Under the pieces are notes generated by a model. The model saw only the letters and a program-made list of their open reading frames with translations. It was not told the DNA's origin and did not search any database. From contig NZ_CP076022.1 in assembly GCF_018622995.1 (NCBI RefSeq), positions 3,472,001 through 3,536,000 on the forward strand: DNA of 64,000 nucleotides, read 5' to 3'. The position numbers and the translations under genes are program-made. Origin of the DNA: Arthrobacter jiangjiafuii. GTDB lineage: Bacteria > Actinomycetota > Actinomycetes > Actinomycetales > Micrococcaceae. Shown piece by piece: positions 19,745-28,495 of the stretch. How positions within the stretch are numbered: the stretch's first letter is position 1; each line of letters opens with the position of its first letter.

Positions 19745-20398
19745 TCAGTGCAGAGGCTGCGGTGGGGATTCGTTGCCGTGCCCGTCCCGGACTGCCGCTA
19801 TCAGGCGTTCCAGGAGCAGGGACCAGACACGACGGGATTCGGGGGTGTCCACTGCGCCGGTTTCTGCGGCCCAGTGGTGATAGAGGACGCCCACGCCGCC
19901 GGCGAGTGAGCCGACCAGCAGGTGCACGGCCAGCTTGTCGGCTTCCGGCCGCCGGGCCAGCATCTCAGCCAGGAGCCGGTCGCTTGCCTCGGTGAAAACA
20001 CGCAGCGTCATCAGGGCCTGCCGCGGAGACGGGTCCTGCTCGGGGCAACCCAAGACCCGCGTCAGGTAGGCCATGGGGGCAACCAGATCGGCAGATCGGA
20101 ACGCGGCGGCCATTTCCTCCATCATGGTGGCCTCGCCGCAGTCGCCTGCCGGCACGGCGGCAAGGCTTTCGATGACGGAGCTGAGGACATTGCCGCACGC
20201 TTCCGTGACGACGTCGTCCACCGAGGAAAAGTGGTTGAACACCGTGCGGCGGGAAACATCCGCGCGCTCGGCCAGCTGCTCGACGGTGAAATCGGTGCCG
20301 GACCGTTCATTCATCAGCTCCGCCGCGGCATCAACGATGGCCTGCCGGTGACGGGTCTTCAGCGCCACGCGGCGGTCAGCGGGAAGGTTACTCAGCAC
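19745..20398 (-). CDS. TetR/AcrR family regulator of the MMPL exporter
   Basis: A 217-residue regulator. FTVEQLAERADVSRRTVFNHFSSVDDVV (about residues 37-64) is the TetR helix-turn-helix. The GTG start (20398) lies 12 bp from an 18-bp palindrome (20410-20427), a probable autoregulatory operator. Transcription continues into the MMPL gene after 42 bp, giving a repressor-exporter operon. The alpha/beta hydrolase on the other side is divergent and could share control. Confidence 0.9.
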   Translation of the reverse strand: MLSNLPADRRVALKTRHRQAIVDAAAELMNERSGTDFTVEQLAERADVSRRTVFNHFSSVDDVVTEACGNVLSSVIESLAAVPAGDCGEATMMEEMAAAFRSADLVAPMAYLTRVLGCPEQDPSPRQALMTLRVFTEASDRLLAEMLARRPEADKLAVHLLVGSLAGGVGVLYHHWAAETGAVDTPESRRVWSLLLERLIAAVRDGHGNESPPQPLH

Positions 20399-20409
20399 GC
20401 CTTTACACT

Positions 20410-20433
20410 AAGTGCACCGATGCACTTCGTGCA
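20410..20433. promoter_or_regulatory. Overlapping palindromes, probable TetR operator
   Basis: AAGTGCACCGATGCACTT (20410-20427) is a 7-4-7 palindrome. Its right arm is reused in TGCACTTCGTGCA (20421-20433), a second 5-3-5 palindrome. It is between divergent TetR and hydrolase genes. Confidence 0.75.
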
Positions 20434-20471
20434 ATTCGGCGCAGAGTAACCGGGGCCGTAGGTTGGACCGC

Positions 20472-21386
20472 ATGCAGAACAACAGCGGAACGGACAGTAC
20501 TTCCGAACGTGTTACCGTTCCGGTGCCGGCAGGCGGAGCCCTCACCGGCACCTTGCGGCAGCCGGCGGGGACCCCGCCGGTTGCAACCGTAACCATTCAT
20601 CCGGCGACCGCCGTGGCCGAGCGGCTCTACAACGGTTTTGCCCGCTACCTCGCGGATCACGGTTTTGCCGTCTTCACTTACGACTACCGCGGAACCGGCG
20701 TCTCGGGTGCACCACGGGAGAACCGGACGCTGCGCATGCGGGACTGGATGAGCCAGGACGTTCCAGCCGCAGCGGACTGGATGGCCGCCCGGTTCCCCGA
20801 ACTGCCGCACCTCGCGGTGGGCCACAGCCTTGGCGGGCAGGCCCTGGTACTGGGCAACGCGACGTCGCATTTGGCCGGTTTCGTCGCCGTCGCCTCGCAT
20901 GCCGGCGTGGTCGCCGCCATCGAGGACCGGCCCGAACGCCTGCGGGCGTCACTGGTGCTGCACGTCCTTGGTCCGTTGACGGCCCTGTTGCTGGGTTTTG
21001 TGCCCGGGCGGGGCATGGGCCTGGGTGAGGACATGCCGGCAGCGGCGATGCTGGAATGGAGCAGATGGTCGCGCCGGCCGGGCTACTTTTTTGATGACCC
21101 CGGCATGCGGGCGGCGGAACGTGCGGCAACCGTGTCCACGGAGGTGCTCGCCGTCGGCCTCACCGATGATCTGTGGGCCACGCCCCGGCAGATCGACGGG
21201 TTCTATGCCCACCTGGTGAATGCCCGGGTGGAGCGGCGCACCTACAGCCCGGCCGACGGCGGCGTCCCGGCCATCGGGCACATGGGCTTTTTCCGCAGCG
21301 GTGTTTCCGCTGCCCTCTGGCCTGAACTGCTCGCCTGGCTGACGGAGAAGTCCGGGGCTGCCCGCCAACCCCGCGCTGAAAGCTAG
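20472..21386 (+). CDS. Alpha/beta hydrolase
   Basis: A 304-residue serine hydrolase. The nucleophile elbow is VGHSLGG with Ser119, and DYRGTG (71-76) precedes it as in the serine aminopeptidase S33/YqjL-like group. The region after the elbow has a hydrophobic segment (VLGPLTALLLGFVPG) that may form the lid. ATG 20472 is used; an ATG at 20412 would place the start inside the operator. The 3' end overlaps the convergent FAD oxidase gene by 4 bp. Substrate unknown. Confidence 0.82.
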   Translation: MQNNSGTDSTSERVTVPVPAGGALTGTLRQPAGTPPVATVTIHPATAVAERLYNGFARYLADHGFAVFTYDYRGTGVSGAPRENRTLRMRDWMSQDVPAAADWMAARFPELPHLAVGHSLGGQALVLGNATSHLAGFVAVASHAGVVAAIEDRPERLRASLVLHVLGPLTALLLGFVPGRGMGLGEDMPAAAMLEWSRWSRRPGYFFDDPGMRAAERAATVSTEVLAVGLTDDLWATPRQIDGFYAHLVNARVERRTYSPADGGVPAIGHMGFFRSGVSAALWPELLAWLTEKSGAARQPRAES

Positions 21387-22786
21387 CCCGCCGGCGCTGC
21401 CGGAACGATGTTGTGGTTGCGGCGGAAGAGGTTCTGCGGATCGTAGGCGCTCTTCAGGGCGGTCAGCCGGGCGAGCTTGTCCGGGCCGTAGACCGACGGG
21501 GCCGTACCCTGGGCCACCGGATCCTCGGCACCCATGAAATTCACGTACTGGGCGCCGGAGGAAAACGGTTCCATGGCCGCCGCCAGCCCACGGATAAAGG
21601 CCGTGTGGGCGGCGTCATCCGCCGGGTCCTGCCAGTAGCCGTAAATGTTCAGCCAGTACGGGGCGTCCCGGGTGGGAAACGCGGTGGCTTCTTCGGCCAC
21701 CCGGCCATAGGCGCCGCCCATGTGGTGGATGTCGAAGCCGGTCCCCCGCCGGGTCTGCTCGCATCCGGCACGCACCAGGGCGTCGATGACGGCGTCATCC
21801 AGCCGGTCGATGGAAGAGTTTTTCCAGTAGGCGCGGGAGCCGCGCGGAAAGGTTGAATCCATTGCCGTCTGCCAGGTGGCCCAGGGCACCGCTTCCACTG
21901 CCTCCATGTCAGGTGGAGCCGCCGACGTAAGCTGCCGGATCAGTTCGGCCCCCGCCTCCTGGTCCGGGTCCGCCCAGGCGAGCCCGATCAACAGCAGCGG
22001 CTGGTCCCCCATCTCCCATTCCTCGATCGGTATCAGGCAGGAAACGATCGTGGTCATTTCGTCGGGCAGACCGGCGGCCCACGCGTCGTAGGCGCGCAGC
22101 GCGGCGTGCCAGTGCATGTTGCCGTAGGCCAGGGTCCCGGTGAGGACCTGCTCCGGCAGCGGGTGAGCCTGGAAGGTGAAAGAGGACACGACGCCGAAGT
22201 TCCCGCCGCCGCCGCGCAGCCCCCAGAACAGCTCGGGGTGCTGATCCGGGTCGGCGCGCACCTCCTCGCCGTCGGAGGTGACGACGTCAGCCGCCAGCAG
22301 GTTGTCAACGCTCAGTCCGTGCGCGCGCGTCAGCCAGCCGACGCCTCCCCCCAGGGTCAGGCCGGCCACGCCTGTTCCGGAGACCACCCCCATCGGAACG
22401 GCCAGGTTGTAGGGCGCCGTCGCGGCATCGACGTCGCCCATGGTTGCCCCGGCCTGCACCGTGACGGTGCCGGTCCCGGGGTCCACCGAGACCTCGCGCA
22501 GCCCACCCATATCCAGGACCACGCCGTCGGCTACGGTGCCGTTGCCGGCCACATTGTGACCCCCGCCGCGCACGGCCAGCGGCAGCCCCCAGCGCGAGGC
22601 GAAGTCCAGCACCGGAGCGATGTCCGTGGAGGTTGCTGGCCGGACAATCAGCGCCGGCCGCACGTCGATCATGCCGTTCCAGACGGCGCGGGCATCGTCG
22701 AAGCCCTCATCGTCGGGCAGGATCACCGGTCCGGCCAGCGCAGCGCGGAGGTCGGCAAGGGCATGGGGATTCAGCTCGGACTGCAT
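21383..22786 (-). CDS. FAD-linked oxidoreductase with BBE domain
   Basis: A 467-residue flavoenzyme of the berberine-bridge/PCMH family. VRGGGHNVAGNGTVADGVVLDM (about residues 71-92) contains the His that normally carries covalent FAD. GTGVAGLTLGGGVGWL is the second FAD loop, and the C-terminal YVNFMG...YGPDKLARLTALKSAYDPQNLFR is the BBE segment. It oxidises an alcohol or sugar-like substrate, not identifiable here. ATG 22786 was chosen over a TTG eight codons upstream. It shares its promoter region with the aromatic monooxygenase. Confidence 0.9.
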   Translation of the reverse strand: MQSELNPHALADLRAALAGPVILPDDEGFDDARAVWNGMIDVRPALIVRPATSTDIAPVLDFASRWGLPLAVRGGGHNVAGNGTVADGVVLDMGGLREVSVDPGTGTVTVQAGATMGDVDAATAPYNLAVPMGVVSGTGVAGLTLGGGVGWLTRAHGLSVDNLLAADVVTSDGEEVRADPDQHPELFWGLRGGGGNFGVVSSFTFQAHPLPEQVLTGTLAYGNMHWHAALRAYDAWAAGLPDEMTTIVSCLIPIEEWEMGDQPLLLIGLAWADPDQEAGAELIRQLTSAAPPDMEAVEAVPWATWQTAMDSTFPRGSRAYWKNSSIDRLDDAVIDALVRAGCEQTRRGTGFDIHHMGGAYGRVAEEATAFPTRDAPYWLNIYGYWQDPADDAAHTAFIRGLAAAMEPFSSGAQYVNFMGAEDPVAQGTAPSVYGPDKLARLTALKSAYDPQNLFRRNHNIVPAAPAG

Positions 22787-23007
22787 GGGAGGCACCGCCT
22801 TTGGCGGCAACCGCGGGACCCGTGGTGGTGTCCGCTCTGACGGCTTTCGTGCCGCTGTTGCTCCAAATTGTTCGCCGCCGCCCCGGGGCAGTCAAGAGAC
22901 AGCAGCTACGAGCGGCTGCCCGCCGGTGGACTGCCACAGTGCGTCGTAAATCACATCGAAGCTTGAAGCCCGAATGTAATGCAGCTAACATCGGCTGAAC
23001 GATATGA

Positions 23008-23031
23008 GAACTCGCCGTTCGAATATAGAAC
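23008..23031. promoter_or_regulatory. Candidate IclR-type half-sites
   Basis: GAAC (23008-23011), GTTC (23017-23020) and GAAC (23028-23031) form two overlapping inverted repeats, GAAC-N5-GTTC and GTTC-N7-GAAC. IclR-family regulators often bind such short GTTC/GAAC palindromes, and an IclR gene is two genes away. Confidence 0.4.
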
Positions 23032-23037
23032 ACGTTT

Positions 23038-23083
23038 TCCGGCGGCCTCTGACACAAAGATCCGGCGGCCTCTGACACAAAGA
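23038..23083 (+). repeat. Perfect 23-bp tandem duplication
   Basis: The 23 bases at 23038-23060 (beginning TCCGGCGGCC, ending GACACAAAGA) are repeated exactly at 23061-23083. The second copy ends 16 bases before the GTG start of the monooxygenase and abuts its GAGGAA ribosome site. Confidence 0.95.
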
Positions 23084-23098
23084 AGTGAGGAAAGTCCC

Positions 23099-25000
23099 GT
23101 GCAATTCCACCACCACGGATATGTCTCCGGTGACCCGCGCATCCAGCCCGCCGCGGGCGTCGGCATCAACCGGCCAGAGGAGCTCCCGGACGAGGTGGAC
23201 GTTCTCATCGTGGGTTCCGGACCGGCCGGCATGTTGGCAGCTGCCCAGCTCTCCCAGTTCCCCGGCATCACCACCCGCATTGTCGAGCGCCGGCCCGGCC
23301 GGCTGGCCATCGGCCAGGCTGACGGCATCCAGGCCCGCAGCGTGGAAACCTTCCAGGCGTTCGGCTTTGCCGAGGAGATCACCGCCGAGGCCTACCGGAT
23401 CGTCGAGATGGCCTTCTGGCGGCCTGACCCGGAGGATCCCTCGCGCATCATCCGCACCGGCCGCGCCGTCGACGATGAAACCGGCATCAGCGAATTCCCG
23501 CACCTGATCGTCAACCAGGCCCGCGTGCTGGACTACTTCGCCCGCTTCATGGCCAACTCGCCCTCCCGGATGTCCCCCGACTTCGGCTTCGAATTCCGCG
23601 GCCTGGAGGTCGATGACGACGCCGAGTACCCCGTCACCGTCACCCTGGCCGCCACCGCCGGACCCGACGAAGGGTCCGAGCGGACCGTCCGGGCCAAGTA
23701 CGTGGTTGGCGCCGACGGCGCGCGGAGCAAGGTCCGGGCGGCCATTGGCTGCACCCTCGCCGGCGACAAGGCCAACCACGCCTGGGGCGTCATGGACGTG
23801 CTCGCCGAGACAGACTTCCCCGATATCCGCACCAAGTGCGCCATCCAGTCCTCGAACGGCGGCAGCATCCTGCTGATCCCGCGCGAGGGCGGCCACCTCT
23901 TCCGCATGTATGTGGACCTGGGCGTGGTGCCCGAGGATGACAACGGCGCCGTCCGCACCACCCCGATCGAGGACATCATCTCGCGGGCCAATGACATCAT
24001 GGCCCCCTATACCCTGGACGTCCGCAACGTGGCCTGGCACAGCGTCTACGAAGTGGGCCACCGGCTCACGGACCGGTTCGACGACGTCCTGCCCGCGGAC
24101 CTGGGCACCCGCACCCCGCGCGTCTTCATCACCGGCGACGCCTGCCACACCCACAGCGCCAAGGCCGGCCAGGGCATGAACGTGTCCATGCAGGACGGTT
24201 TCAACCTGGCCTGGAAACTGGGCCACGTATTGGAGGGCCGTGCCCCCGAGGCCCTGCTCTCCACCTATTCCGCCGAACGCCAGGTCGTCGCGCAGAACCT
24301 CATCGACTTCGACAAGGAGTGGTCCACGCTCATGGCCAAGCGGCCGGAGGAGTTCGAGAATCCCTCCGACCTCGAGGACTTCTACGTGAGCACGGCTGAA
24401 TTCCCGGCCGGATTCATGACGCAGTACACGCCCTCCATGCTGATTGCCGAATCCACCCACCAGGCCCTGGCCACGGGCTTCCCTATCGGCAAGCGCTTCA
24501 AATCGGCTCCGGTGCGGCGGGTCAGCGACGCCAATCCGGTCCAGCTCGGCCACCTGGCGCAGGCCGACGGCCGCTGGCGGATCTACGTCTTCGCCGATGC
24601 CGCGCCCGCCGGTGCCGCCTCCCCGGTGGCCGACCTAGCGCAGTGGCTCACCACGGCACCGGACTCGCCGCTTGCCGCAATGCCCGAGGGTGCGGACCTC
24701 GATGCCTGGTTCGATATCAAGGTCATTTACCAGCAGGATCACCGGAACATCGATCTGGGTGCCGTTCCCGCACTGTTCAAGCCGCAGGTCGGACCGTTCC
24801 GGCTCAGCGACCTGGCCAAGGTCTTCGGCACTGAATCACGCGAGGACATCTTCGAGGTGCGGGGAGTGGACCGGGCCGGCGCCGTCGTCGTGGTCCGGCC
24901 GGACCAGTACGTGGCCAATGTACTGCCCCTGGCCGCGACGGCGGAACTGGCCGCGTTCTTCGCGCCGCAGCTGGCCCGCAACTCACCGGCTGCCGGCTAG
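23099..25000 (+). CDS. FAD-dependent aromatic monooxygenase (3-hydroxybenzoate 4-monooxygenase-like)
   Basis: A 633-residue flavoprotein monooxygenase of the phenol 2-/3-hydroxybenzoate 4-monooxygenase group. It shows the Rossmann motif GSGPAGMLAAAQ (39-50), the second FAD/NADPH region with GADGARSKVR (about 200-209), GDACHTHSAKAGQGMN (about 345-360), and a C-terminal thioredoxin-like domain. The N-terminal sequence QFHHHGYVSGDPRI is characteristic of MobA-like enzymes that convert 3-hydroxybenzoate to protocatechuate with NADPH and O2. GTG 23099 has GAGGAA six bases upstream. The IclR gene follows after 6 bp. No ring-cleavage genes are in the window. Confidence 0.88.
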   Translation: MQFHHHGYVSGDPRIQPAAGVGINRPEELPDEVDVLIVGSGPAGMLAAAQLSQFPGITTRIVERRPGRLAIGQADGIQARSVETFQAFGFAEEITAEAYRIVEMAFWRPDPEDPSRIIRTGRAVDDETGISEFPHLIVNQARVLDYFARFMANSPSRMSPDFGFEFRGLEVDDDAEYPVTVTLAATAGPDEGSERTVRAKYVVGADGARSKVRAAIGCTLAGDKANHAWGVMDVLAETDFPDIRTKCAIQSSNGGSILLIPREGGHLFRMYVDLGVVPEDDNGAVRTTPIEDIISRANDIMAPYTLDVRNVAWHSVYEVGHRLTDRFDDVLPADLGTRTPRVFITGDACHTHSAKAGQGMNVSMQDGFNLAWKLGHVLEGRAPEALLSTYSAERQVVAQNLIDFDKEWSTLMAKRPEEFENPSDLEDFYVSTAEFPAGFMTQYTPSMLIAESTHQALATGFPIGKRFKSAPVRRVSDANPVQLGHLAQADGRWRIYVFADAAPAGAASPVADLAQWLTTAPDSPLAAMPEGADLDAWFDIKVIYQQDHRNIDLGAVPALFKPQVGPFRLSDLAKVFGTESREDIFEVRGVDRAGAVVVVRPDQYVANVLPLAATAELAAFFAPQLARNSPAAG

Positions 25001-25006
25001 ACCGGC

Positions 25007-25717
25007 ATGGCTGACCGGCCGGTGAACGGTCCGGCGTCGCAGACCCTCTCGCGGGGGATCCGGCTCCTGGAGATCCTGGCTGGGCAGACCGAGCCGATGA
25101 GCATCGCCACGGCGGCCGCCCAGCTGGGAGTCCACCGTTCCATCGCCTACCGGATTGTCCGCACGCTCGAGGACCACAGCCTGGTGGAACGCGACGACGC
25201 CGGGAACCTGCATCTGGCAGCGGGACTGGCGGCCCTGGCGCAGCATGTCGCGAAGGACCTGCAGGCCGCCGCGCGCCCGGAACTGGGTGCCGTGGCGGAT
25301 GACCTGGGCATGACTGCGTTCCTGGTGGTACTGGAGAACACCACGTGCATCACGCTGCTGAGCGCCGAGCCCCGGGAAGGACCAGGTACGGTGTCGCGCC
25401 GGCCCGGGGCCCGGCATCCGCTGGAAAAGGGAGCCTCCGGCGTCGCGATCCAGTCGGCCATGTCCGACGCGGAGCTGACCGCCCTGTTCGAGGGCCGCGG
25501 GATCCGGCCGGAGGTGGGACTGGCGCGGTCCCGCGGATACACGGTCAGCCGCAACGAGGTGATTGAGGGCCTGACGGGCGTTTCCGTGCCCCTCATCGCG
25601 CCCGGCCGGCCACCGGCCGCGGTGTCGGTTGTCTATATCGCTACGCCCTTTGACAACGAAACCATTGGTGCCCGGCTCCGGCAGGCGGCAGCCGCCATTG
25701 CCGCCCGGCTCGGCTAG
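25007..25717 (+). CDS. IclR family transcriptional regulator
   Basis: A 236-residue regulator with an N-terminal winged helix (SIATAAAQLGVHRSIAYRIVRTLEDHSLV, about residues 28-56) and a C-terminal effector domain containing RSRGYTVSRNEVIEGLTGVSVPL. IclR proteins usually bind aromatic acids or similar ligands. It starts 6 bp after the monooxygenase, so it is likely cotranscribed and controls that gene, perhaps through the half-sites at 23008-23031. Its last 4 bases overlap the convergent histidine kinase gene. Confidence 0.92.
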   Translation: MADRPVNGPASQTLSRGIRLLEILAGQTEPMSIATAAAQLGVHRSIAYRIVRTLEDHSLVERDDAGNLHLAAGLAALAQHVAKDLQAAARPELGAVADDLGMTAFLVVLENTTCITLLSAEPREGPGTVSRRPGARHPLEKGASGVAIQSAMSDAELTALFEGRGIRPEVGLARSRGYTVSRNEVIEGLTGVSVPLIAPGRPPAAVSVVYIATPFDNETIGARLRQAAAAIAARLG

Positions 25718-27375
25718 GCACCCTCCCCGCGACGCTGGCCTTCCTCCGGAAGAACTGCCGTAAATACGGATCCTTCTCCGGGGATGCTGCTGAAGCCCAG
25801 GGTGCCGCCGTGGGATTCCATGATGTTCCGTGCGATGACCAGGCCCAGTCCAGCGCCGGGAATGGCCGAGGAGAGCGCGCGGCGGGAGCGGAAGAACTTG
25901 GTGAACACCTTCTCCTGCTCGGCCGGTGACATGCCGATTCCGGTATCAGCCACCTCAAGCGTGAGGGCGCCGGCCTCCCGCCGCAGGCGGATGGTGACGG
26001 TGCCGCCGTCGGGCGAGTATTTCACCGCGTTGGACAGCAGGTTGTCCAGGACCTGCTCCATCCGCTGCGGGTCGACGCAGGCAGGCATGGTGGCGGGAAC
26101 CTCCACCACCAGGTCGACGCCGGCAGCCACGGCCCGCGGTGCCGCCGAAACGGCACCGGAACGCACCAGGGCGGCCAGATCCACGGTCCTGCGTTCCATT
26201 TTGGTGTTGCCCGACGCTACCGACAACAGATCCGAAACCAGGTCGAGCAAGCGCTCGGCATTGCGCTGCGCCACCGTCAGTGAACCGCTCACCTGCTCCG
26301 ACAGGCCCTCCTCGTCCAGGGCCAGATCCAGATATCCCAGGATGGAGGTCAGCGGAGTCCGCAGCTCGTGCGAAACGTTGGCCACGAAGTCCTCCTGCGC
26401 TGCCACGGCATGCACGAGGCGGGTGACGTCGCTGTAGGAGAGCACCGATCCGCTGATCTCGCCACCATGGACCGGGCGGGCGGAAACGCTCACTGCGGCC
26501 TGCTGCTCGCCGGTACCCAGCCACATGACTTCGTCCGAGAACGTCTCCCCGGCGGCGGCACGCCGGATCGGCCACTGCTCCGGCGCCAGGGGCGTGACCC
26601 GGTCGGCGCCGAAGGCGGAGTATGTAAAAAGGTCGGTGAGCGCCGCGGGCTGGGTGGGATCCGTGGACTCCGTGCCGGCGATCCGCATCGAGTGCGTGGT
26701 GAAGTGTGCATTCGCGAGCATGGGGCTCCCCTCTCCGTCCACCACCAGCAGGCCCACCTGGGCGGTGTTGAGCACGGTTTCCAGCAGCGCCTCCCGCTGC
26801 CTGCTCTCCAACAGGTTTTCCTGCAGGATCCGGTCTTTCTCCTCGAGGGCGCGCTGCTTTTCGAGCAACAACTGCTCCGCCTCAGCCCGGGCCGCCTCGG
26901 CTGCTTCGGCAGCACGCAGGGCCGCGGCCAGCTCACGCTCCCGGAGCGTGCGCTTGGGCACGCTGAACACGGTCAGGCGGTCCACGGCAGAGTCGCCGGC
27001 CCCACTCTCGGCTGGGCAGGAGCGGACGCCGGACACCAGGGCCGGCAGCCGCTCACCGACGGCGTTCAGGAAGGTCACAGCCATCTCCTCGAACCAGCCG
27101 GACACCGCCAGCCGCGGCTCGGCAAAGGAGGCATAGACCACCCGGTCACCCACCGGCATCAGCTCCAGCACACTGGTTCCGATCAGGCCCTGACGGGACC
27201 GCCCGACCCAGCGTGACAGCGTGAGATTGACGTCCAGGATGGTGCCGTCCGGCCGGAGAACCAGGAAGCCGGAGGGGGCCGCATGGAAATGGGCCTCATA
27301 GCCCTGCAGCGCCGGCGTGCTGGTCACGCCGGTCCCGCTGTTGCCGGGTTCTTCGGCAGGCGGCTCAGGAGGCAT
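25714..27375 (-). CDS. PAS-domain sensor histidine kinase
   Basis: A 553-residue kinase without TM segments. Order: PAS-like domain (about 23-140), coiled coil rich in Ala/Glu (145-195), second PAS domain (197-320), HisKA with phospho-acceptor His336 in SHELRTPLTSI, and HATPase with N-box NLLSNAVKYS (445-454), DTGIG (477-481) and GAGLG (507-511). All kinase motifs are intact. The ATG (27375) overlaps the end of the RsbQ-like gene by 11 bp, so the two are translated together. No response regulator is adjacent. Cytosolic sensing through the PAS domains and the RsbQ-like partner is inferred. Confidence 0.9.
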   Translation of the reverse strand: MPPEPPAEEPGNSGTGVTSTPALQGYEAHFHAAPSGFLVLRPDGTILDVNLTLSRWVGRSRQGLIGTSVLELMPVGDRVVYASFAEPRLAVSGWFEEMAVTFLNAVGERLPALVSGVRSCPAESGAGDSAVDRLTVFSVPKRTLRERELAAALRAAEAAEAARAEAEQLLLEKQRALEEKDRILQENLLESRQREALLETVLNTAQVGLLVVDGEGSPMLANAHFTTHSMRIAGTESTDPTQPAALTDLFTYSAFGADRVTPLAPEQWPIRRAAAGETFSDEVMWLGTGEQQAAVSVSARPVHGGEISGSVLSYSDVTRLVHAVAAQEDFVANVSHELRTPLTSILGYLDLALDEEGLSEQVSGSLTVAQRNAERLLDLVSDLLSVASGNTKMERRTVDLAALVRSGAVSAAPRAVAAGVDLVVEVPATMPACVDPQRMEQVLDNLLSNAVKYSPDGGTVTIRLRREAGALTLEVADTGIGMSPAEQEKVFTKFFRSRRALSSAIPGAGLGLVIARNIMESHGGTLGFSSIPGEGSVFTAVLPEEGQRRGEGA

Positions 27376-28237
27376 GGGTGGACCCGGGGAGGAAACCGAG
27401 AATGGCCTGGGCGATTTCCGCGGGGGCATTGACGTGGGGCATGTTGCCTTTGGCATTGAGGTGGACAAGCGCGCTGCAGGACAGTTGCTCGGAGAGGTAC
27501 TGGCAGGAGGAGGCGGGGGTCAGCGGATCTCCGGCGGATTGGAGGATCAGGGCCGGGACCGAAACCTGTCCCAGCAGGTGCCGGACGTCGGCGTGCAGGG
27601 TCATCCGAAGGAAACCCAGGACAAAGTCCGGATCCAGCAGGCAGAGGCGCTCCGCCACCTGGCCGCTGAGGGCGGATGGGGCGGATTGCCCCAGCAGCGA
27701 CGGTGCAACGGAGTCCGCCCAGAGCGGGTGATTGCCATCGACGGCAGCCAGGATCTGGTCCATGTCAGCTGGAGTTAAGCCACCGTCGTACCCCTCGGCC
27801 GGCACCTGCCCGTAGCAGGCGGACGTATTGAGCAGAACGAGCCGCCCGATTCTCGGACTGCCGGCAGCGGCGGTGAGAGCCATCATGCCCGCCACGGTAT
27901 GGCCTACAACGGTGACATCCTCAAGCTCAAGGGCGTCCAGAATGTCCAGGAGATCTCCGGTGTGGCCGGCGAGGGAGGAGTATTTACCGTCCTGAAAATC
28001 GGGAAGGTCTGCGCCGCCGGTTCCGACGTGGTCAAACAGCACGATCCTGTGCGTGTTTTCCAGATAGGGCAGCAACCGGTCCCAAATCACCTGGTCACAA
28101 CCAAACCCCTGCGCCAGCAGCAGCACGGGCCCGTCGGCCGGACCAATTACCCGGACATTGTTGCGGGCCAGGATCGGGCTCGAGGACCTCGGAGCCTGAA
28201 TGCCGGCGCCGAATAGACGCGGGGACGGAGCGGACAT
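27365..28237 (-). CDS. RsbQ/KAI2-like alpha/beta protein with lost catalytic Ser and His
   Basis: A 290-residue alpha/beta-hydrolase-fold protein closely resembling Bacillus RsbQ: YSSLAGHTGDLLDILDALEL, then the elbow VVGHTVAGM, then CYGQVPAEGYDGG. RsbQ has the triad Ser96-Asp219-His247. Here the same spacing gives Thr114, Asp237 and Asn265, so two of the three catalytic residues are replaced (codons ACC at 27897-27899 and AAC at 27443-27445 on the minus strand). The Asp is kept. It should bind, but probably not hydrolyse, a small molecule. The overlap with the PAS kinase repeats the RsbQ-RsbP gene pairing. ATG 28237 has GAAGGT upstream. Confidence 0.85.
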   Translation of the reverse strand: MSAPSPRLFGAGIQAPRSSSPILARNNVRVIGPADGPVLLLAQGFGCDQVIWDRLLPYLENTHRIVLFDHVGTGGADLPDFQDGKYSSLAGHTGDLLDILDALELEDVTVVGHTVAGMMALTAAAGSPRIGRLVLLNTSACYGQVPAEGYDGGLTPADMDQILAAVDGNHPLWADSVAPSLLGQSAPSALSGQVAERLCLLDPDFVLGFLRMTLHADVRHLLGQVSVPALILQSAGDPLTPASSCQYLSEQLSCSALVHLNAKGNMPHVNAPAEIAQAILGFLPGSTHAS

Positions 28238-28495
28238 CGGGTGACCTTCACTATGGAGCGGACTGGCAGCCGGCACGTTGACGAGGCAGGGCCAGGCGGA
28301 GAATCACCCCGTGCTGCCCCGGCCCAAACGAACGCTAACAGAAAAGCATAAGGAGCCCGGACCGCTTTCCCTGCCGGCCAGCGCCGGGCGGGGCAGCTGC
28401 CCCGCCACCGCCTGCTGTGCACAGGGTGTGCAAAGGTAGGAGTGTAAGGAAGGTCTCAACATGTCCATCCGTTTCCACTCTGGCAGGAGCACATC

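Larger units (their letters stand above)
22787..23098. other. Divergent promoter region, FAD oxidase / aromatic monooxygenase
   Basis: A 312-bp gap with no supported gene. It contains a GAAC/GTTC/GAAC set of half-sites (23008-23031) and a perfect tandem 23-bp duplication (23038-23083) just before the ribosome site of the monooxygenase. Confidence 0.6.

Noticed and set aside
22979-23098. Upstream start for the monooxygenase that would add 40 residues
   Set aside because: The added part is coded by the tandem repeat region and the GTG at 23099 has a well-placed GAGGAA site.
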